In this document: positions 38,936 to 58,739 of the stretch, one piece after another
Numbering within the stretch: position 1 is the stretch's first letter
How the letters are laid out: every line of letters begins with the position of its first letter
From: Amoebidium appalachense
Lineage: Eukaryota; Ichthyosporea
NCBI GenBank assembly: GCA_963693365.1
Contig: CAVNZM010000001.1
Coordinates: 18,104,001 to 18,168,000 of the forward strand
Length of the DNA: 64,000 nt
Direction: 5' to 3'
The notes under the pieces: model-generated
What the model was told of the DNA's origin: nothing
The model's input: only the letters and a program-made list of their open reading frames with translations
Databases searched by the model: none
Position numbers and translations under genes: made by a program

Positions 38936-39715
38936 GGGGAACCCCAACTAACTAATTTTTCTTAGTCTTTATGGTGTCTCGTCGAGAAAGTAAACCCTGA
39001 TATATAACCATCACCCGACATCTATGTACGTGATCATGATATACCGCTGAGGGGATATTCCGAGCAAAAACCCCATACCTGAGACTGGTCTCTCTTTGCC
39101 TCGAGTAAACAGCGTAAACCCACATGTACATCGTGCCTTTGTGCATGCACATGTGTGGCGGCCCTCTCGAGCTCGAGGCCAGGTGTATACACGTACGCAG
39201 GCACCACAATCAGTTTCGCATCATCACATTATTTTTAAACTTAGCTGGTGCGGTACTCCCCTGTTCATTCATGACAATGCACGGCACTTTCCATACGGCT
39301 TACGTCCACGTCGAGGAAGATCAAGCTCTAGAGCCGGGATCGATATCTCCCCACGTCTGCAGGGTGAAGCAGACTGCTTGCGCATGTACATGTGCTGGCG
39401 CAAGGAAAACTTAGCTTACACTAGGCACGTGTTTTAGCTGAGTTTAGACTTGCAGCGTGCTCGCTATTGGTAAACTTTGTACACTGTACATCCCGGATAC
39501 CCGGCTTTAGTCGGTAACGGCTCTGGGAAAGGCTACCTGACTCGAGTGAATTAGACTTCAGTGAATTAGAGCTGGCTGAACGGCATTCATTTCGGCGTTT
39601 CCATGGATGGCGCGAACGCATTCTATTGGATACTATTCCCATAGAAACTCTGGTAGCACACCCTGGGAAATTGTCTCATACAAAGGCCATGCCATGAGAG
39701 AAAATGCCTAGCCTA
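38935..39715. other. Spacer upstream of the transposase/exonuclease gene
   Basis: Unique sequence with no exon I can support. I searched by eye for terminal inverted repeats shared with the region after 47.1 kb and saw none. Confidence 0.5.
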
Positions 39716-39720
39716 TTTCT

Positions 39721-39730
39721 TATATAAATA
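39721..39730 (+). promoter_or_regulatory. Possible TATA box
   Basis: TATATAAATA lies 100 bp before the ATG at 39821 of the transposase/exonuclease gene and is the only core-promoter-like element seen there. Confidence 0.4.
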
Positions 39731-39820
39731 GTGATACTTGTTTTCTTTTACAGATATTACTCATAGCAGTCTCAAACTTGAAGCTGCCGGGCGACCGAGG
39801 AGGAACGAGGAGGAAGTTAA

Positions 39821-40653
39821 ATGCGAAGGTGTTTTGCCTGGCTTCCGGAAAGGTTGTCTCCCGGTTTCATGGTGCCGTGCCCCTTCGATGATCACTACGT
39901 GGACCCCCACAACCACCCCAACCCACACCGTACTTCTCGCAATGGGTTCATGAGCAACCCCGTAGGACGGCGTGTTATCGACTTTGACAGCTGCTACTAC
40001 ATTATCACGGCCCGGTACTTTTGTGACACATGCAAAAAAAACTTTGCCGGCACAAACCCCCAGACAATTAAACGCCTTCCACTCTTCATGCGTGATCAGT
40101 TTCCGGCCTACCTTAGCCACCGCAGTGGGCTCGACCTAAAGGTGGTAACATTGTTGCGTGCACTGGCAGACAAAGGTGTGGGCCCAAACGCCTTTGCCAC
40201 CCTCCTCTCGGAGCTCCACAAGCAGCGATACGACGAGCAGCGGCTCCTGTATTACTCGAGGGCGCTGCATTGGACCAAGTATGAACTCAAAAAGCGTAAC
40301 GATTTCCGCCCCCACGACCAGCGCCTGACAGAACTTCCCCCAGAGGAGCAGGCGGCTAAGTTCTCGGCGTTTGGTGACAAAAATGGTTACGCTGGACATG
40401 TGCCTTCAGGCAAGTGTGCACTGCATTTTGGGTGTGTAAATGGTCCCCATTGTTTTGTATGCACGTGCTTGGGCATTTTTTGGGTTGGCTTGGTAGGGTT
40501 TTGTTTTATTATTTTTTATTTTTTTTTTAGGGGGGGGGGGGGGACTTGGAAATGGGTTTTGGAAGTGTGGTCAATAAGTTTCTATTATGGTGGTGGTGGA
40601 TGTGTGGTGGTGGATGTGCGCCTGTGAGTGTGCGTGTACTTGTGGGTCCGTGT

Positions 40654-40684
<31 letters not shown>

Positions 40685-40771
40685 GGGGGGGGGGAGGGGA
40701 GGGGGGACATGGTGATGGATTAGGTGGTGGTGGTGGCAATCAGTCATGGTGGTGGTGGTGGTGGTGGTGGT

Positions 40772-40814
<43 letters not shown>

Positions 40815-40963
40815 GGGCAGAGGGATCATCAGAGGGGTGAAAGCATAACGGTCCATGTACCAGTGAGTGTGCTTGGGAAATCGTGGAGAACTGTTATGCC
40901 TGAAATTAGATGGTGGGTGTGCGCATGTGTGTCTGTGTGTGTTGGGGGAAAGGAGGTGGAGAG

Positions 40964-41007
<44 letters not shown>

Positions 41008-41185
41008 TGGTGGTAGACTGGATCTTGGTGGCGGTACTTAATGGTTATTATAGTAGTGGCAGGAGGGTGTGGGGGGAAGGGCAAACGGACGTGCAGGGGA
41101 CAAACTGCAGATGGGGCACAAAGGGGAAAGAAGGTGAAAGTTGGTGCAATGACTTGGAGGGTTTGCGCGCGCCGGGGAGGCGGGG

Positions 41186-41222
<37 letters not shown>

Positions 41223-41648
41223 AACGGCCGGAGATGGGTGTGTAGCGTTTTTGAGATGGGAAAAGCCATACAGACTTACGAAAATACAGAGAGGTGAGAT
41301 GAACACGAGGGACTAGAGGGAATGGGGGGGATGGTCCTGATGGGAGGGTGGTGGAGTTCTAACAGTACTTGGGGTTCAGGCAAATACCTGAGTGCCGTGT
41401 ATACTGAGTTCAGCGACCGCACGGCAAAGTACCAGAGCCTGGACACGCAGCTCAAGCCCGTAAACAACGTGCTCAAGGCCGACCACACCTTCCAAATTGG
41501 GAAGCTCACCGGCATCAATGGGGAGCCTCTGTACCGAGGCCTATGGACTTGTGTAAACGAGCTTGGCGGTGTGTGGTCCCTCCTCTTCTCCCCCCTCCCC
41601 CCACTCTCCCCCAGGCCCCCTTCCCCCCTCCCCCCCCCCACACACGCC

Positions 41649-41679
<31 letters not shown>

Positions 41680-41916
41680 ACACACCGCCCCCCTCCCCCC
41701 CCCCTCCCCCCCCTCCCCCCTCTAGGGCCTTTAAATCTCTTAGGCTCCACATTTAATGAGGTGGCACACTGTGAGTAGAGGTTTGTAGTATGTGGGTTTT
41801 GGGGACAATTCTTGCCCTGTCGAGCAAAAACTAGGAAGCTCCAGATATGTGTGTATGTGTTTTTGCTGGGTAGAGATTGGGGTGGGCTGGGGTGGAGCTT
41901 TCTTTTGGCGGGGAAT

Positions 41917-41961
<45 letters not shown>

Positions 41962-43579
41962 AGCTTCTGCCAAGCAGAATGGGAGTAGGGGCCAGTGATT
42001 GCAAGGGATGCAGGGGGGGGGGGGGGGGGGGGGGGGAGAGACACCACCGTCGGGGTTGAAGGTAGAGAGGGCAAGAGGCCCGGGGTGGGGTGGGGGGGGG
42101 GGGGGGGGGGGGGGGACAGTAGGTGCCATATGGAGGGCTGTCCCATGGTTTGGGGGGAGGGGGAGTGGGGAAGGATCGTGGGCACATGGGTTTGGGGGGA
42201 AGGCAGAGAGGGGGAAAGGATTGTGATCACAAGGGTTTAGGGGGAGGAAGGGGGAAGGATTGTAGGTACATGGGTTTAGGGGGAGGGGGGGGGGAAGATT
42301 TTGGGGGAAAGGGAGGCCTGGGGAAAGTATGTGGGCACATGGGTTTGGGGGGAAGGAGGGGGAAGGGTTTTGGGGGAGAGGGAGGGGAAAGTATGTGGGC
42401 ACATGGGTTTGGGGGGAGGGAGGGGGAAAGGATTGTGTGGGCACTGAAGTCTCGTGAAGGGCCATGTGGTAAGGGAAGCTAGAACATGCATGGCTGCTCG
42501 GAGATGCCCTCTCACACAGTGCGGCACCCCAGAGATCCGGGCGCAGGTATTTACACGGGACTGCAGCCACCAGGAGATTGAGCCCGTGATCCAGCGCATC
42601 TCTGCCACCACGGCGGCGCTCAACAGCAAGGGCCCGGCCTTCTTCTACACAGATCGGTGCTGCCAAGACCGGGCGTTTGTTGAGCGCATGTTTCCAACCC
42701 TAGCCCGGCCAAAATGCCCCGTCCGTCTGAACGAGGCTGCGCTGGTAAGCGTGACGGACGGTCTGCCTGGGCTGGAGCTGCCGGCCAACTACCCTAAGCC
42801 GGTGTACACCGACTGCCAGGGGGCGGTGGTGGCTACAGCGGCCATTCGTGCCGACCTGGAGGGGCAGCAGCACCGCGTGGTGGGGCTGGACTGCGAGTGG
42901 GTCTATCGGGTGGGCCAGGCGCGGTCCAAGGTTTGCACGCTGCAGATTGCCACCGCACGGGCCGTGTACATCTTCCACTTGGCACGCATGGGCCCCAACC
43001 ACAGCCCGCCCGCGCGGCTGGTGGACGAGCTGATTGCGCTGCTTAGGGACCCCAGCATCATCAAGGTGGGCAAGCAGATCGGCACGGACTCGGCCCACCT
43101 CAACAAGGACTACGGCACCCCTGTGGCCAGCTATCTGGAGCTGGGCCGGTTCTGCTATGCCCGTGCAGCTATCACCTCTGCGGCCCGGGGCTTGGCCGAC
43201 ATCACTGCCCAGGTCATAGGCAAGAAGCTGCCCAAGCCGGCACTTGTTCGATGCTCCAACTGGCACGAGCCGCTATCAGAGGTGCAGGCCACCTACGCTG
43301 CCCTTGATGCATATGCGTCCCTGCAGGTCTACTCGGCCGTGGTCGATAGGCCAAACCTGTCAGGTGTGTATCCCACCTGCTTTTTGCCCCAGTGCTTATG
43401 TGCTTATGCCAGATATAGAAAGATTTTGGGCCCCCCAGAGGAGAGGGGGAGGGGGAGGGGGAGGGGGGGGGGGGGGGGGGGGGGGGGTGGCTGACCACAT
43501 GGGCCAGTGTTCCAGTTGTGTTATGCTGGGTGTCGGGTGGCTATCAAAGGAGGGGGTGATTGGTGGTGGTGGTGGTGGT

Positions 43580-43615
<36 letters not shown>

Positions 43616-44645
43616 CTATAGCACTGTTAACACGTGCAAGTGCCACACAAGCTGGGCACTGGGAGAGGGGGGGGGGGGAGGGAGAAGGGGGGGGGGGGGG
43701 GGGGGGGGGAAGGGGGTTGCTAAGGAATATGCATTTGATTTTTGTGGAGCGAAGAGAAAAACGTTGGTGCTGTGGCTTTTTGGCTGAGTTTTTTGCTTCC
43801 CTCTATGACATGCAGCGCGGCTTCATGCAAAGGCACTCGGTGAAGGGGTTGAGATTGTGCCCCGGCGGGGCCCACATGCTGCAGCAGCCACCGGGGTGGT
43901 GCTGGCTGTGCAGCCGGAGCGCTGGGGGGGCATGAAGGTGGGCAAGAAGCATGCAGTGGTGCGGGTGGATCAGGTGCTGTCGCCGGCCATGCAGGTGCCC
44001 TTTGGCCCCGACAAGGGCAAGACCCTGGGAGAGCTGGGCCCGCCGCCCTTTGAGCTGATGGTGCACCTGCAGTGGCTACGGCCCATTCAGCCCCCACCGG
44101 ACCCAGGTGCCGAGGTGCCGGTGGTCCCTGACCCAGCCCCTCCCCCTGCCGAGCAGCAGCAACCCCTTGCCGGCCCACAGGCACCCCCCCAGGACCCCCA
44201 GGCAGCCCCGGGGGGCCTTGAGGCAGCCCCAGGGGGACCCGAGGCAGCTCCCAGAGAGGGCATGTTGGGCCAGGCACCGCCTGGGGAGGTGGTGTGGCAG
44301 ACTGTGCTGAATGACGCCTTCCACTCCATTGCAAACACGGCGGACGGCACGTACAAGTCACACCCCCGCAGGGCTGAGTACGCACGCGCACTCAGCGAGG
44401 CAATATTTGTGTGGAATGAAGAGGATTACGGACATGTGAAGGTGCCCCCCCCTCCCCCCCCCCCCCCAAAATAAAAAATAAAAAATAAAAATAAAAAAAA
44501 CGGCAACAACAACATGCGTGACTGACGCGCACACACACATACACTCGTTAGCACACACTCACCATTCCACCCACAACCATGCACACCTTCGACAAAACTT
44601 CTGAGGGAAGAGAGAGAGCCTGAGCCTCAGAGAGAGGGGGGGGAA

Positions 44646-44685
<40 letters not shown>

Positions 44686-45220
44686 GGGGGGAGGAGAGTG
44701 GGGGTTATTCATATGCCTAGAGAGAAATAATGTAGGGTTGTGGGGGGAAAGAGCCACATGCATTTTTTACTTGTGTTGGGGGAGAAGATGGGGGGGGTGG
44801 AGGGGAGGGGTCCTACAATAACGGCAGGTATCAAAGTCTACCAAACCCAAATTGCAGTGTGCGTAGTAAATTAATATTGGCATCCTGCCTCACAGGGGGT
44901 GCTGGAGCAGAAGGGCATCGACATTGAAACCGAGCTCAAGGGCGGCGACCTGAGCTACTTCATGGAGCGCATCCGGCGGGTTATTCCCGACCCATACACG
45001 CTGGTCTCGCGGCTGGTGGAGTTCAAAAACACCTACAAGGATGTGCCGCCCGGACCGGATGGCAAGCCTCTGTTCAAGAAGGATGGCTTTGAAAGACTCG
45101 AGGCAACATCCCCCCCCCCCCCCCCCCCCTGCAGGCGCCCAACAACTCCACCACCACAGAAAAGATTCTTCGCTTATTTGTCATCCTTGGTTCATCTGCA
45201 CACACACGCACACCCTAGCC

Positions 45221-45254
<34 letters not shown>

Positions 45255-45258
45255 ACAT

Positions 45259-45328
<70 letters not shown>

Positions 45329-45400
45329 CCCGCACGGCCCTTGCTGCCTAGCCAGTTGTTTTTTGCCTTTCCCTGCTCGTTTTTTTCCTTAGCAACCCCA

Positions 45401-45447
<47 letters not shown>

Positions 45448-47113
45448 ACATACACACACACTACCACCACCACCACCCACCCATCTCTCTGATGTTTGCT
45501 TGTGCCCCCACAGTCGCTGCTCGAACACGCCCAAAATGGCTGTCTGTCGGACCCCCCCGGCCTGCCCCTCTACTACGAGACCACTGCCGACGCAGATGGG
45601 CTCATGCGCTACCGCTGCATCCGGGGCACCAACGAGGTGGAGGGGGCAGTGCACAACCCCCTGGCCACCCACTTTGGGGCCACACGCATGTCGCTGCGCC
45701 TGCTGGACGCCACCATGTCCAATAGGCGCCACCGCCACAACCTGCGTGCACACTACCGCAACCGCCTGGGCCAGGCATCGGGGCCCCCCCACTACAGCCC
45801 CTGGATTGTTGACGACATGGAGGCACTGGCGCTGATGCTGTACGGCCATCACCTCGACCCCCAGTGGGTACCCGTAGGCTGCTACAAGCTACCGGAGGAG
45901 TACTTCAACTTTGCCCCGCTCTCCTGTGTGGCCAATGCCCCGGCGCAGGAGCCAGTTGCGGTGCCCGCACCCCCACCTCCGTCTGATAACATCGAGCCTG
46001 CAGCCAATGGCGTGATGGGCGGGCCAGAGGACTGTGAGGTCGAGGAGGGTGACGGTGCTGCCATGGGGGGGGGCAACCAGGTGGCGCGTGGTGCACCACA
46101 GCCGGACCCTGCACTGAGGGGCGACTACAAGTTCCTGGCGCAGAAGCAACATGTGGCCATCCCCTTCCTTCCGGTGCTTACCCCTCAGGAGCGCAAGCTA
46201 TTCAGCACGCTGCTCCTGGGCACCTACAAGGCACATGCAAAGCCCAACGGCCAGCTGTTCGAGGCTTTGGCCCAAGACTTCAACAAGGCTGCCTCTGTGG
46301 CTGGGGGAATCTACATGAAGGATGCGGCCTACATCAAGAAGCATTTCGACAAGTGGAAGACCTGGCAGACGGCACATGCACAGCGCTCCACACACGAGGG
46401 CCTGGCAGATCACCGCAAGCGTATGCGCGAGGAGAGGGCAGACGCTGTGCCAGCAACCATACGGCCTGCCCCCTTGCCACCCCCTCCCTGTTCCAGACGG
46501 TGTCGATGCAGGGGCGCAGCGTGAGCGGCCCTTGCCCATGCTAGTGGGCAAAAAGCATCGCAACATTGGCCCTGAGGGGCCCCTGCAGATGGATTTGCCG
46601 GTGCCCCCTCCTATGCAGCCACCCCAGAGAGCCCCCAAGACCTGCAAGACGTGTGGCCGCCAGGGCAAGGGCTGCCTCGGCTCCAATCGGGCCAAGAGCT
46701 GCCCACGTTGGGTTGCAGCCAATCAGGATGCCATGCCACCAGCACCCGCGCTTGACATGCAGCAGGGCCATGTGCCGCACATGCCCCCTGCACCCCATCC
46801 AGGCCCGCACCACCCACATGGCTGGCCCCCACCGTGGGGCATCATGCCGCCTCAGCCCGGCCCTGCCTTCCCCATGCCTGGGCTACTGCCGCAGCACGGT
46901 CCCCATCCTTACTTGGGCCATGTGGGCCAGCCCTCGGCTGGTGGGCAGTTCCCACCCCCTTCTCGTGCATCTGCTGTGCTGGGCCTGGCGTTGCCACCTG
47001 CTGGAGAGACGCAGCTGCAATGGCACGATCGAAAGCAAAGTAATCGTGGCCGCAAGTCTGCAGGCAGCCAATCAGGATCTCAGAGTAGTCAGAGTAGCCA
47101 AACTAGTGTCTAA
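39821..47113 (+). CDS. Transposase-like protein with internal DEDDy 3'-5' exonuclease, 7 exons
   Basis: Predicted exons 39821-40409, 41380-41568, 42533-43363, 43816-44441, 44896-45102, 45514-46420 and 46497-47113 keep one frame throughout (about 1321 residues). Exon 1 has WLPERLSPGFMVPCP, a CDTC pair (68-71) and LPLFMRDQFPAYLSHRSG, resembling the DUF6729-type domain (from memory). Exon 2 has KADHTF (Asp231) and the start of exon 3 FYTDRCCQDR (Asp300), the pattern of an RNase H-fold transposase. Residues about 375-526 are a 3'-5' exonuclease of the WRN/DEDDy type: LDCEW (Asp379, Glu381), KVGKQIGTD (Asp445) and YAALD (Tyr514, Asp518). Exon 6 has GCLSDP and RGTNEVEG (Glu857, candidate third acidic residue). 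Exon 7 has a Cys knuckle (CKTCGRQGKGCLG). Introns 1 and 5 appear to use GC donors; intron 6 is only 76 bp and could instead be a frame break. The start rests on the TATA box and on TAA immediately before the ATG. Coding GC content is high and there is no internal stop, so it is probably expressed. Whether it is an active transposon or a domesticated gene is unknown. Confidence 0.75.
40410..41379 (+). other. GC-AG intron of the transposase/exonuclease gene
   Basis: The exon end CCTTCAG is followed by GCAAGT, the standard non-canonical GC donor, and the acceptor is ttcag at 41375-41379. Joining gives VPSGKYLSAVY in frame. The alternative GT donor four bases on would not fit the downstream frame. 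The intron carries G runs, (GGT)n and (TG)n. Confidence 0.7.
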
Positions 47114-47452
47114 TATTGGAATGTACACCAATGTAACGGATCTCATATGTGTTGTAGTGCTTCAAGTTATACCTGTTCTTCGTACAGTCATGTTAGGGGG
47201 AGGGGGGGGGGGGGGGGGGGGGGGGGCTAGCTTTCATTCCGAAGTTTACTGTAAAGAATTAAAATTTAGAATCTGAGTAATAGTACAGAGCCTTTGCACT
47301 TTTCTCTGTTTGTTAGGAATTCTTTGTGATCGAGAGTATGGTGTGTTAGACTATTGGTGTTAATGTGTCCTGGAAGGTGTATAATGTCTGCTGGCCGTAG
47401 TCAGTATCTATTTTTAGGTATATAGTATATTTTTAAATGTTGGCCGCTGGCC

Positions 47453-47472
47453 AATAAATAGCAAATAATAAA
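47453..47472 (+). terminator. Polyadenylation signals of the transposase/exonuclease gene
   Basis: AATAAA at 47453-47458 and again at 47467-47472, 340 bp after the stop codon. Confidence 0.65.
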
Positions 47473-47529
47473 CACACGATAAAGTCAACAGCGTGCCAAA
47501 AAACTAATCCCCAGCGAGCGCACCCAGTG

Positions 47530-47780
<251 letters not shown>

Positions 47781-47789
47781 TGGTGTGGT

Positions 47790-48999
47790 GTGTGCGCGGC
47801 TTGTACATATGTACGTGTTCATGTGCACCTGTGTCGGACCTACGAAGTACATGAAAGTAAATTTTGACAGCATCGATCTGCCGGTGTGTATGTGTATGTG
47901 TGCCAGTGCAGCAGGTGTGCCTTGTAACTGATAGCTTCGCATTTTACGTGTGTGTATATATAGTAGTACGCATAGACACTTGCTGATCATTCGGATCGAC
48001 ATTAATATTTAATCTGTCGGTCCTCGGTTTTTTGAGTGAATGATGATCAAGTGTAAGAGCATTCACTTGGCAAGTATTAATGTTGCAGAGGCTAGCTGCA
48101 GCTGCAAGCGTCGGATGCACACTGACAATTGTCTTTTCAGCGAGTCTAACCTGCAGGCAGCAGCTGCACACATATAGGGTTGTTATCTTGCGGCACATGC
48201 ACGGTGATCATTTCAGAGTAATAGAGTTCAGAGCAATGAAAATAATGAAAATAACTAAACTTTGTGACTACTTTAAAGTTGCTGAGATCATACGTGGTGC
48301 AAGCTGCACTATGAACACATGTATAGTGCTAGTAATTAATACATTTTTGTTGCCTTCTGCAGGGTTATCGTAGCTACGTCACGGCCTGCACTCAGGGGGG
48401 GGGGGAGGGGGGGGGGGGAGAGGGGGATGATTCGAAGGGGGTATAAATAAGAACATGCACCTAAAGGTCTTTCCCGTGGATCCTCCCCCCCTCCCCCCCC
48501 CCACCTCTCCCCTCCCCCGGGGCCCCATACTATGATATCTAGGCCCAATATTATATGCCCCTTCCCCCCCCCCCCCCCCCCCCCTCCTCTCCGGATCCCC
48601 GGACCCCACTTCCCTACCCGGAGGCTCAAGAGCTCCCCCCTTCCCCCCCCCCCCCCCCTCTCCCCCCCCCCCCCCCCCCCCCCCCCCCAAGGCTTACGGG
48701 GGCCCTTCTTCATCGAGGGGGAGGGGGTGGGGGTGGGGGGGGTGGGGGGTGGGGGTGGGGGGAGGGAAGTGGAAGGCGGGGGTGGATGCATGTCAGCCTA
48801 GGTGAATTCAATTGTTTAACTCCAGTGTGCAGGACTGGTCTGAAGGCTTAAGAAAACAACGAGGAAATGGGGTCCAGTGGAGGTGGTGGTGGTGTTCTGT
48901 GTGTGTGTGTACACGTGCACGTATGTGTGTGGTTTTTTTAAGGGGTGAGTGGTGGTGGTGGTGGTGGTGGTGGTCACCGTGGTGGTGGTGTGTGTGTCT

Positions 49000-49053
<54 letters not shown>

Positions 49054-50226
49054 GGGGGGGGGGGGATAGAAAGAAAAACTGCTCGTGGGTCACTGTTTTT
49101 CGTCACTGTATTTGTAACGGGCCGCTCATATTTATATAACTACTTTAATTTAAGTACACGTGTTCATTATCATATACGATGGCCAAATATAGAAATTTTG
49201 GCGTCGAAGTTCTTGGAGCTAAAAAAACGTTTAAAAGGGGGAAATAATAGCTTGGCCCCAAATTTACCTTGCCGTTTTTAGCGAATGTATTTTTTATTCA
49301 TGAGTTCTAGTGATTCAGTGAGTGCACGTGCCTGCCTCAGGCTGATCATGACAACTGCAACACACCATTCCTACATGGATATCAACCAAAAGAAAATAGT
49401 ATATACTGTGGTGGTCTCCTAAACCTTGTGCGGCATGCGCATACATGATATTACAGTGACGCATGTGCATATTATTGTTCTGTACACCGGAGTGTGCCGG
49501 TGCACGTGGCTGTTTTGTGCACATGTTACAATAGCAGCACGATCTCCCTAAACTCCATGTTTACACATCCCTCACCCTGGCTCTGCCTTGTCGGTGCTCC
49601 AAAACACACATACAAATCCCCCTAGACTCAGTGCCTGCACATGGTCGCATTCACGTGCAGGTCACGTGACACATGCGATGCCATACTGCCGTCTACAGCA
49701 ACAACCACGGCAGCATGTATACCGGCCCAGCACGAAATATACTTATCGGCAGCCCACTGAACTCGCCCATTTTCTCTTTTTCATGTATGTCCCTCCTTTT
49801 TTGTAAAATCACCCTTTTTGGCCTCCCGGTAGTGGATTTTGCAGGATTTGACTTCTTTGAGGTCCAAAAACCTCAAATTTTCCCCGGCGGGGCCGGGGAG
49901 GGAGAATTCAAAAATTGCCCGCTCCTGATATGGTACCCGGGCCGTTGGAACGTGGCCTCAATCGCATAACAATTATTGATTGGGTACATGTCACGTTGCT
50001 GTCAGAGCCGTCACCTTGCTCGTTTGGCAACAGGCACTCTCTCAGATCTCCCAGGCTGTGACGTCGATAGTTTTTCGATTCTGTAGTCGGGTCTTGCTTT
50101 CTTTTTCGATACTACAGTTGTCAGGTCATTTTGTGCTTACCTAATGTTGTTTGTGTTTGTATGTATCTCGCCTGAACTTCATGCACAACGTTCCACCTGC
50201 CGGCAGAAAGCCGATGCCTGTCAAAC
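47790..50226. other. Spacer, no gene recognised
   Basis: Unique AT-rich sequence (47790-48390), a C/G homopolymer block with (GGT)n and (TG)n (48395-49067), then unique sequence (49070-50226) that would hold the promoter of the following gene. No TATA box, heat-shock element or RNA gene was recognised. Confidence 0.5.
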
Positions 50227-56533
<6,307 letters not shown>

Positions 56534-56539
56534 TGCCGT

Positions 56540-57068
56540 ATCTTGACAATGTTCCGTATTGTGCATTTTGGTATTTTGTGTGCCGTTTATCTTATATTGG
56601 ATGTTGTATTCTGTACAATGCGTAGTACATATGGAAAGATATTAACACTGGGTGTGTGCGCATATGCGTTTAGAATGAAGGGGGGTACGTTTTCTTGTAC
56701 AGCAATTTGCATATGTTTTAGCTTATATCTGGAGAGTGTTTGCACGAATGAGAACTAAAATATCAGGCGTCTCCATAGGATACCAATGTAGATTTGGGTA
56801 TATGTACACGAACAGACAATTACACACTGAGTAGCCTTAGAATACTTTGTTTATTGTTGAGTCGGCGCCACTGGCAGTGCCACTAAAGTGCAAATGATCC
56901 CCATCTGGTTTTATGCATTCAATACATGCAGATGCCCAAAAAGAAACATCTCCCCGGCAGTTACATATGACTTCTTACATGTGCATTCAACACCAAACAA
57001 TAAGCGCAATGTGACCAACGCAAGTGGGTTGGGTAGGTTGTTGTGCAACGCCATGCATTTGTCGTGCC

Positions 57069-57137
<69 letters not shown>

Positions 57138-57426
57138 GAGGGGGGGGGGGGCCTAGGGAGAGGGGGAGGCGGGTGGGGGGAGGGGGGGGGGGGGGGGGGG
57201 AGGGTTGTCTGTACAGGGATCAGTGCTATGATTGCTCGGGTTAGTGTAGAGGAAGCAAGATTAGTGTTAACGAGCGTGAGTACTGCAGAGCACGAGTGTG
57301 TGTATGTGTGTGTGTGTACCAGTGTGTTTGTGTTTGTGTTTGTGTGTGTGTGTACCGGGTTCGGGGAGTCGGCTTTGGCCGGGAGGGGAGGGATGGAGGG
57401 GCCGCGACGGGGGATCGACTCAGGAA

Positions 57427-57482
<56 letters not shown>

Positions 57483-57970
57483 GGAGAGGACGAGAAAGGG
57501 GCGCTGGCGAGCTCGAGGTCTGGGCCGGGAGCTCGAGGGGAGCTAATTAGAGGACCGTTTGCAATTGGACCCCGGACGAGAGAGAGGGGGGGGGGGGGGG
57601 GGGGGGGGTCAAGATCCTGTGCGCATGCGGAAGAAAGCCTCCGCCCCTCCCCTCCTCCCCCCCCCCCCCCCCTCCCCCCTCCCCCCCCCCCCCCCCAACC
57701 CACCGAAAATAGATATAGTAACTAGAGTAAACATGAGCAAAACAAAAACGATTATCTTCAAACTCAAGAGGCCACATCCTTCATTCACAGCACACGGGCA
57801 TCATCCGATTCCACCAAAGGGATTCGTTTGAAACGGGAGGGGGGTAGTAGTAACGGGTCCTCTCCCCCCCCTCCCCCCCCCTCCCCCCCCCCCCCCCATC
57901 CCCACACACACACACACACGTGACACACACGTGTACCCTTTATGTGTGCTTTGCACTCTGCCACATGTGG
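56540..57970. other. Spacer, then G/C-run and (TG)n block
   Basis: Bases 56540-57060 are unique AT-rich sequence without a supported exon. At 57068-57134 lies (TG)n followed by G runs. A 53-base G run is at 57427-57479, the longest homopolymer in the window. C runs are at 57657-57700 and 57860-57900. Confidence 0.7.
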
Positions 57971-58029
57971 TGTCCGCCATGGATGTGTACATAAGCCTCC
58001 CCTTAACCAACAAGACTAACCACATGTAC

Positions 58030-58642
58030 ACACACCGATATGGAGGGCCAGTTTGGGGGCCGCAGCAAGTGTCCGGACTGGGGGGTACTCGCAGACACCC
58101 AGGCCACTGTGGAGGGCAGCATAGACGCGTAGGGTGCACTGCCCGCTGCAGCAGCACCAAAAACTGTTTCTATGTGGGCTAACCCTCAGCACCAAGTCAT
58201 GCAGTCTCTACACTTATTGCACTAACCGCCAGCCTGCGGCTGGTGTGGTCAGCTTCCAGGTCAACGGTAAATTTATCCCCCCCCCCCCCCCCCCCCCCCC
58301 CTACCCCCGGGTCACTCATGAAATAGCACAGTCCTTGCACATCTATTATTCATGACTCGGAGACCCTAGCCCCCCCCCCCCCCCCTCCCCCCCCTCCCCC
58401 CCTTCCCCCCCAACCAGCACCACCACCCCTCCTGCTCCTTCCCCCCCCCTTCCCCCTCCCCCCCCCCCCCCCCCCCCCGCCCCCCTTAATCGCCTTCTCC
58501 GAGGCTTCTACAATCCGGGTCCCCAGCCCTTGGCCTGCTCTCATGTGCGTCACCACCTTGTGGATCTCTGACACCCACGCCTCCCCATCTCCTCCTTCCC
58601 TTCTACCCTGCCCTTCAACTCTCCCACCCTCTCTGCACACAC

Positions 58643-58739
<97 letters not shown>

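Noticed and set aside
39430-47300. Terminal inverted repeats around the transposase-like gene
   Set aside because: None seen by eye on either side, so I did not call the locus an intact transposon.
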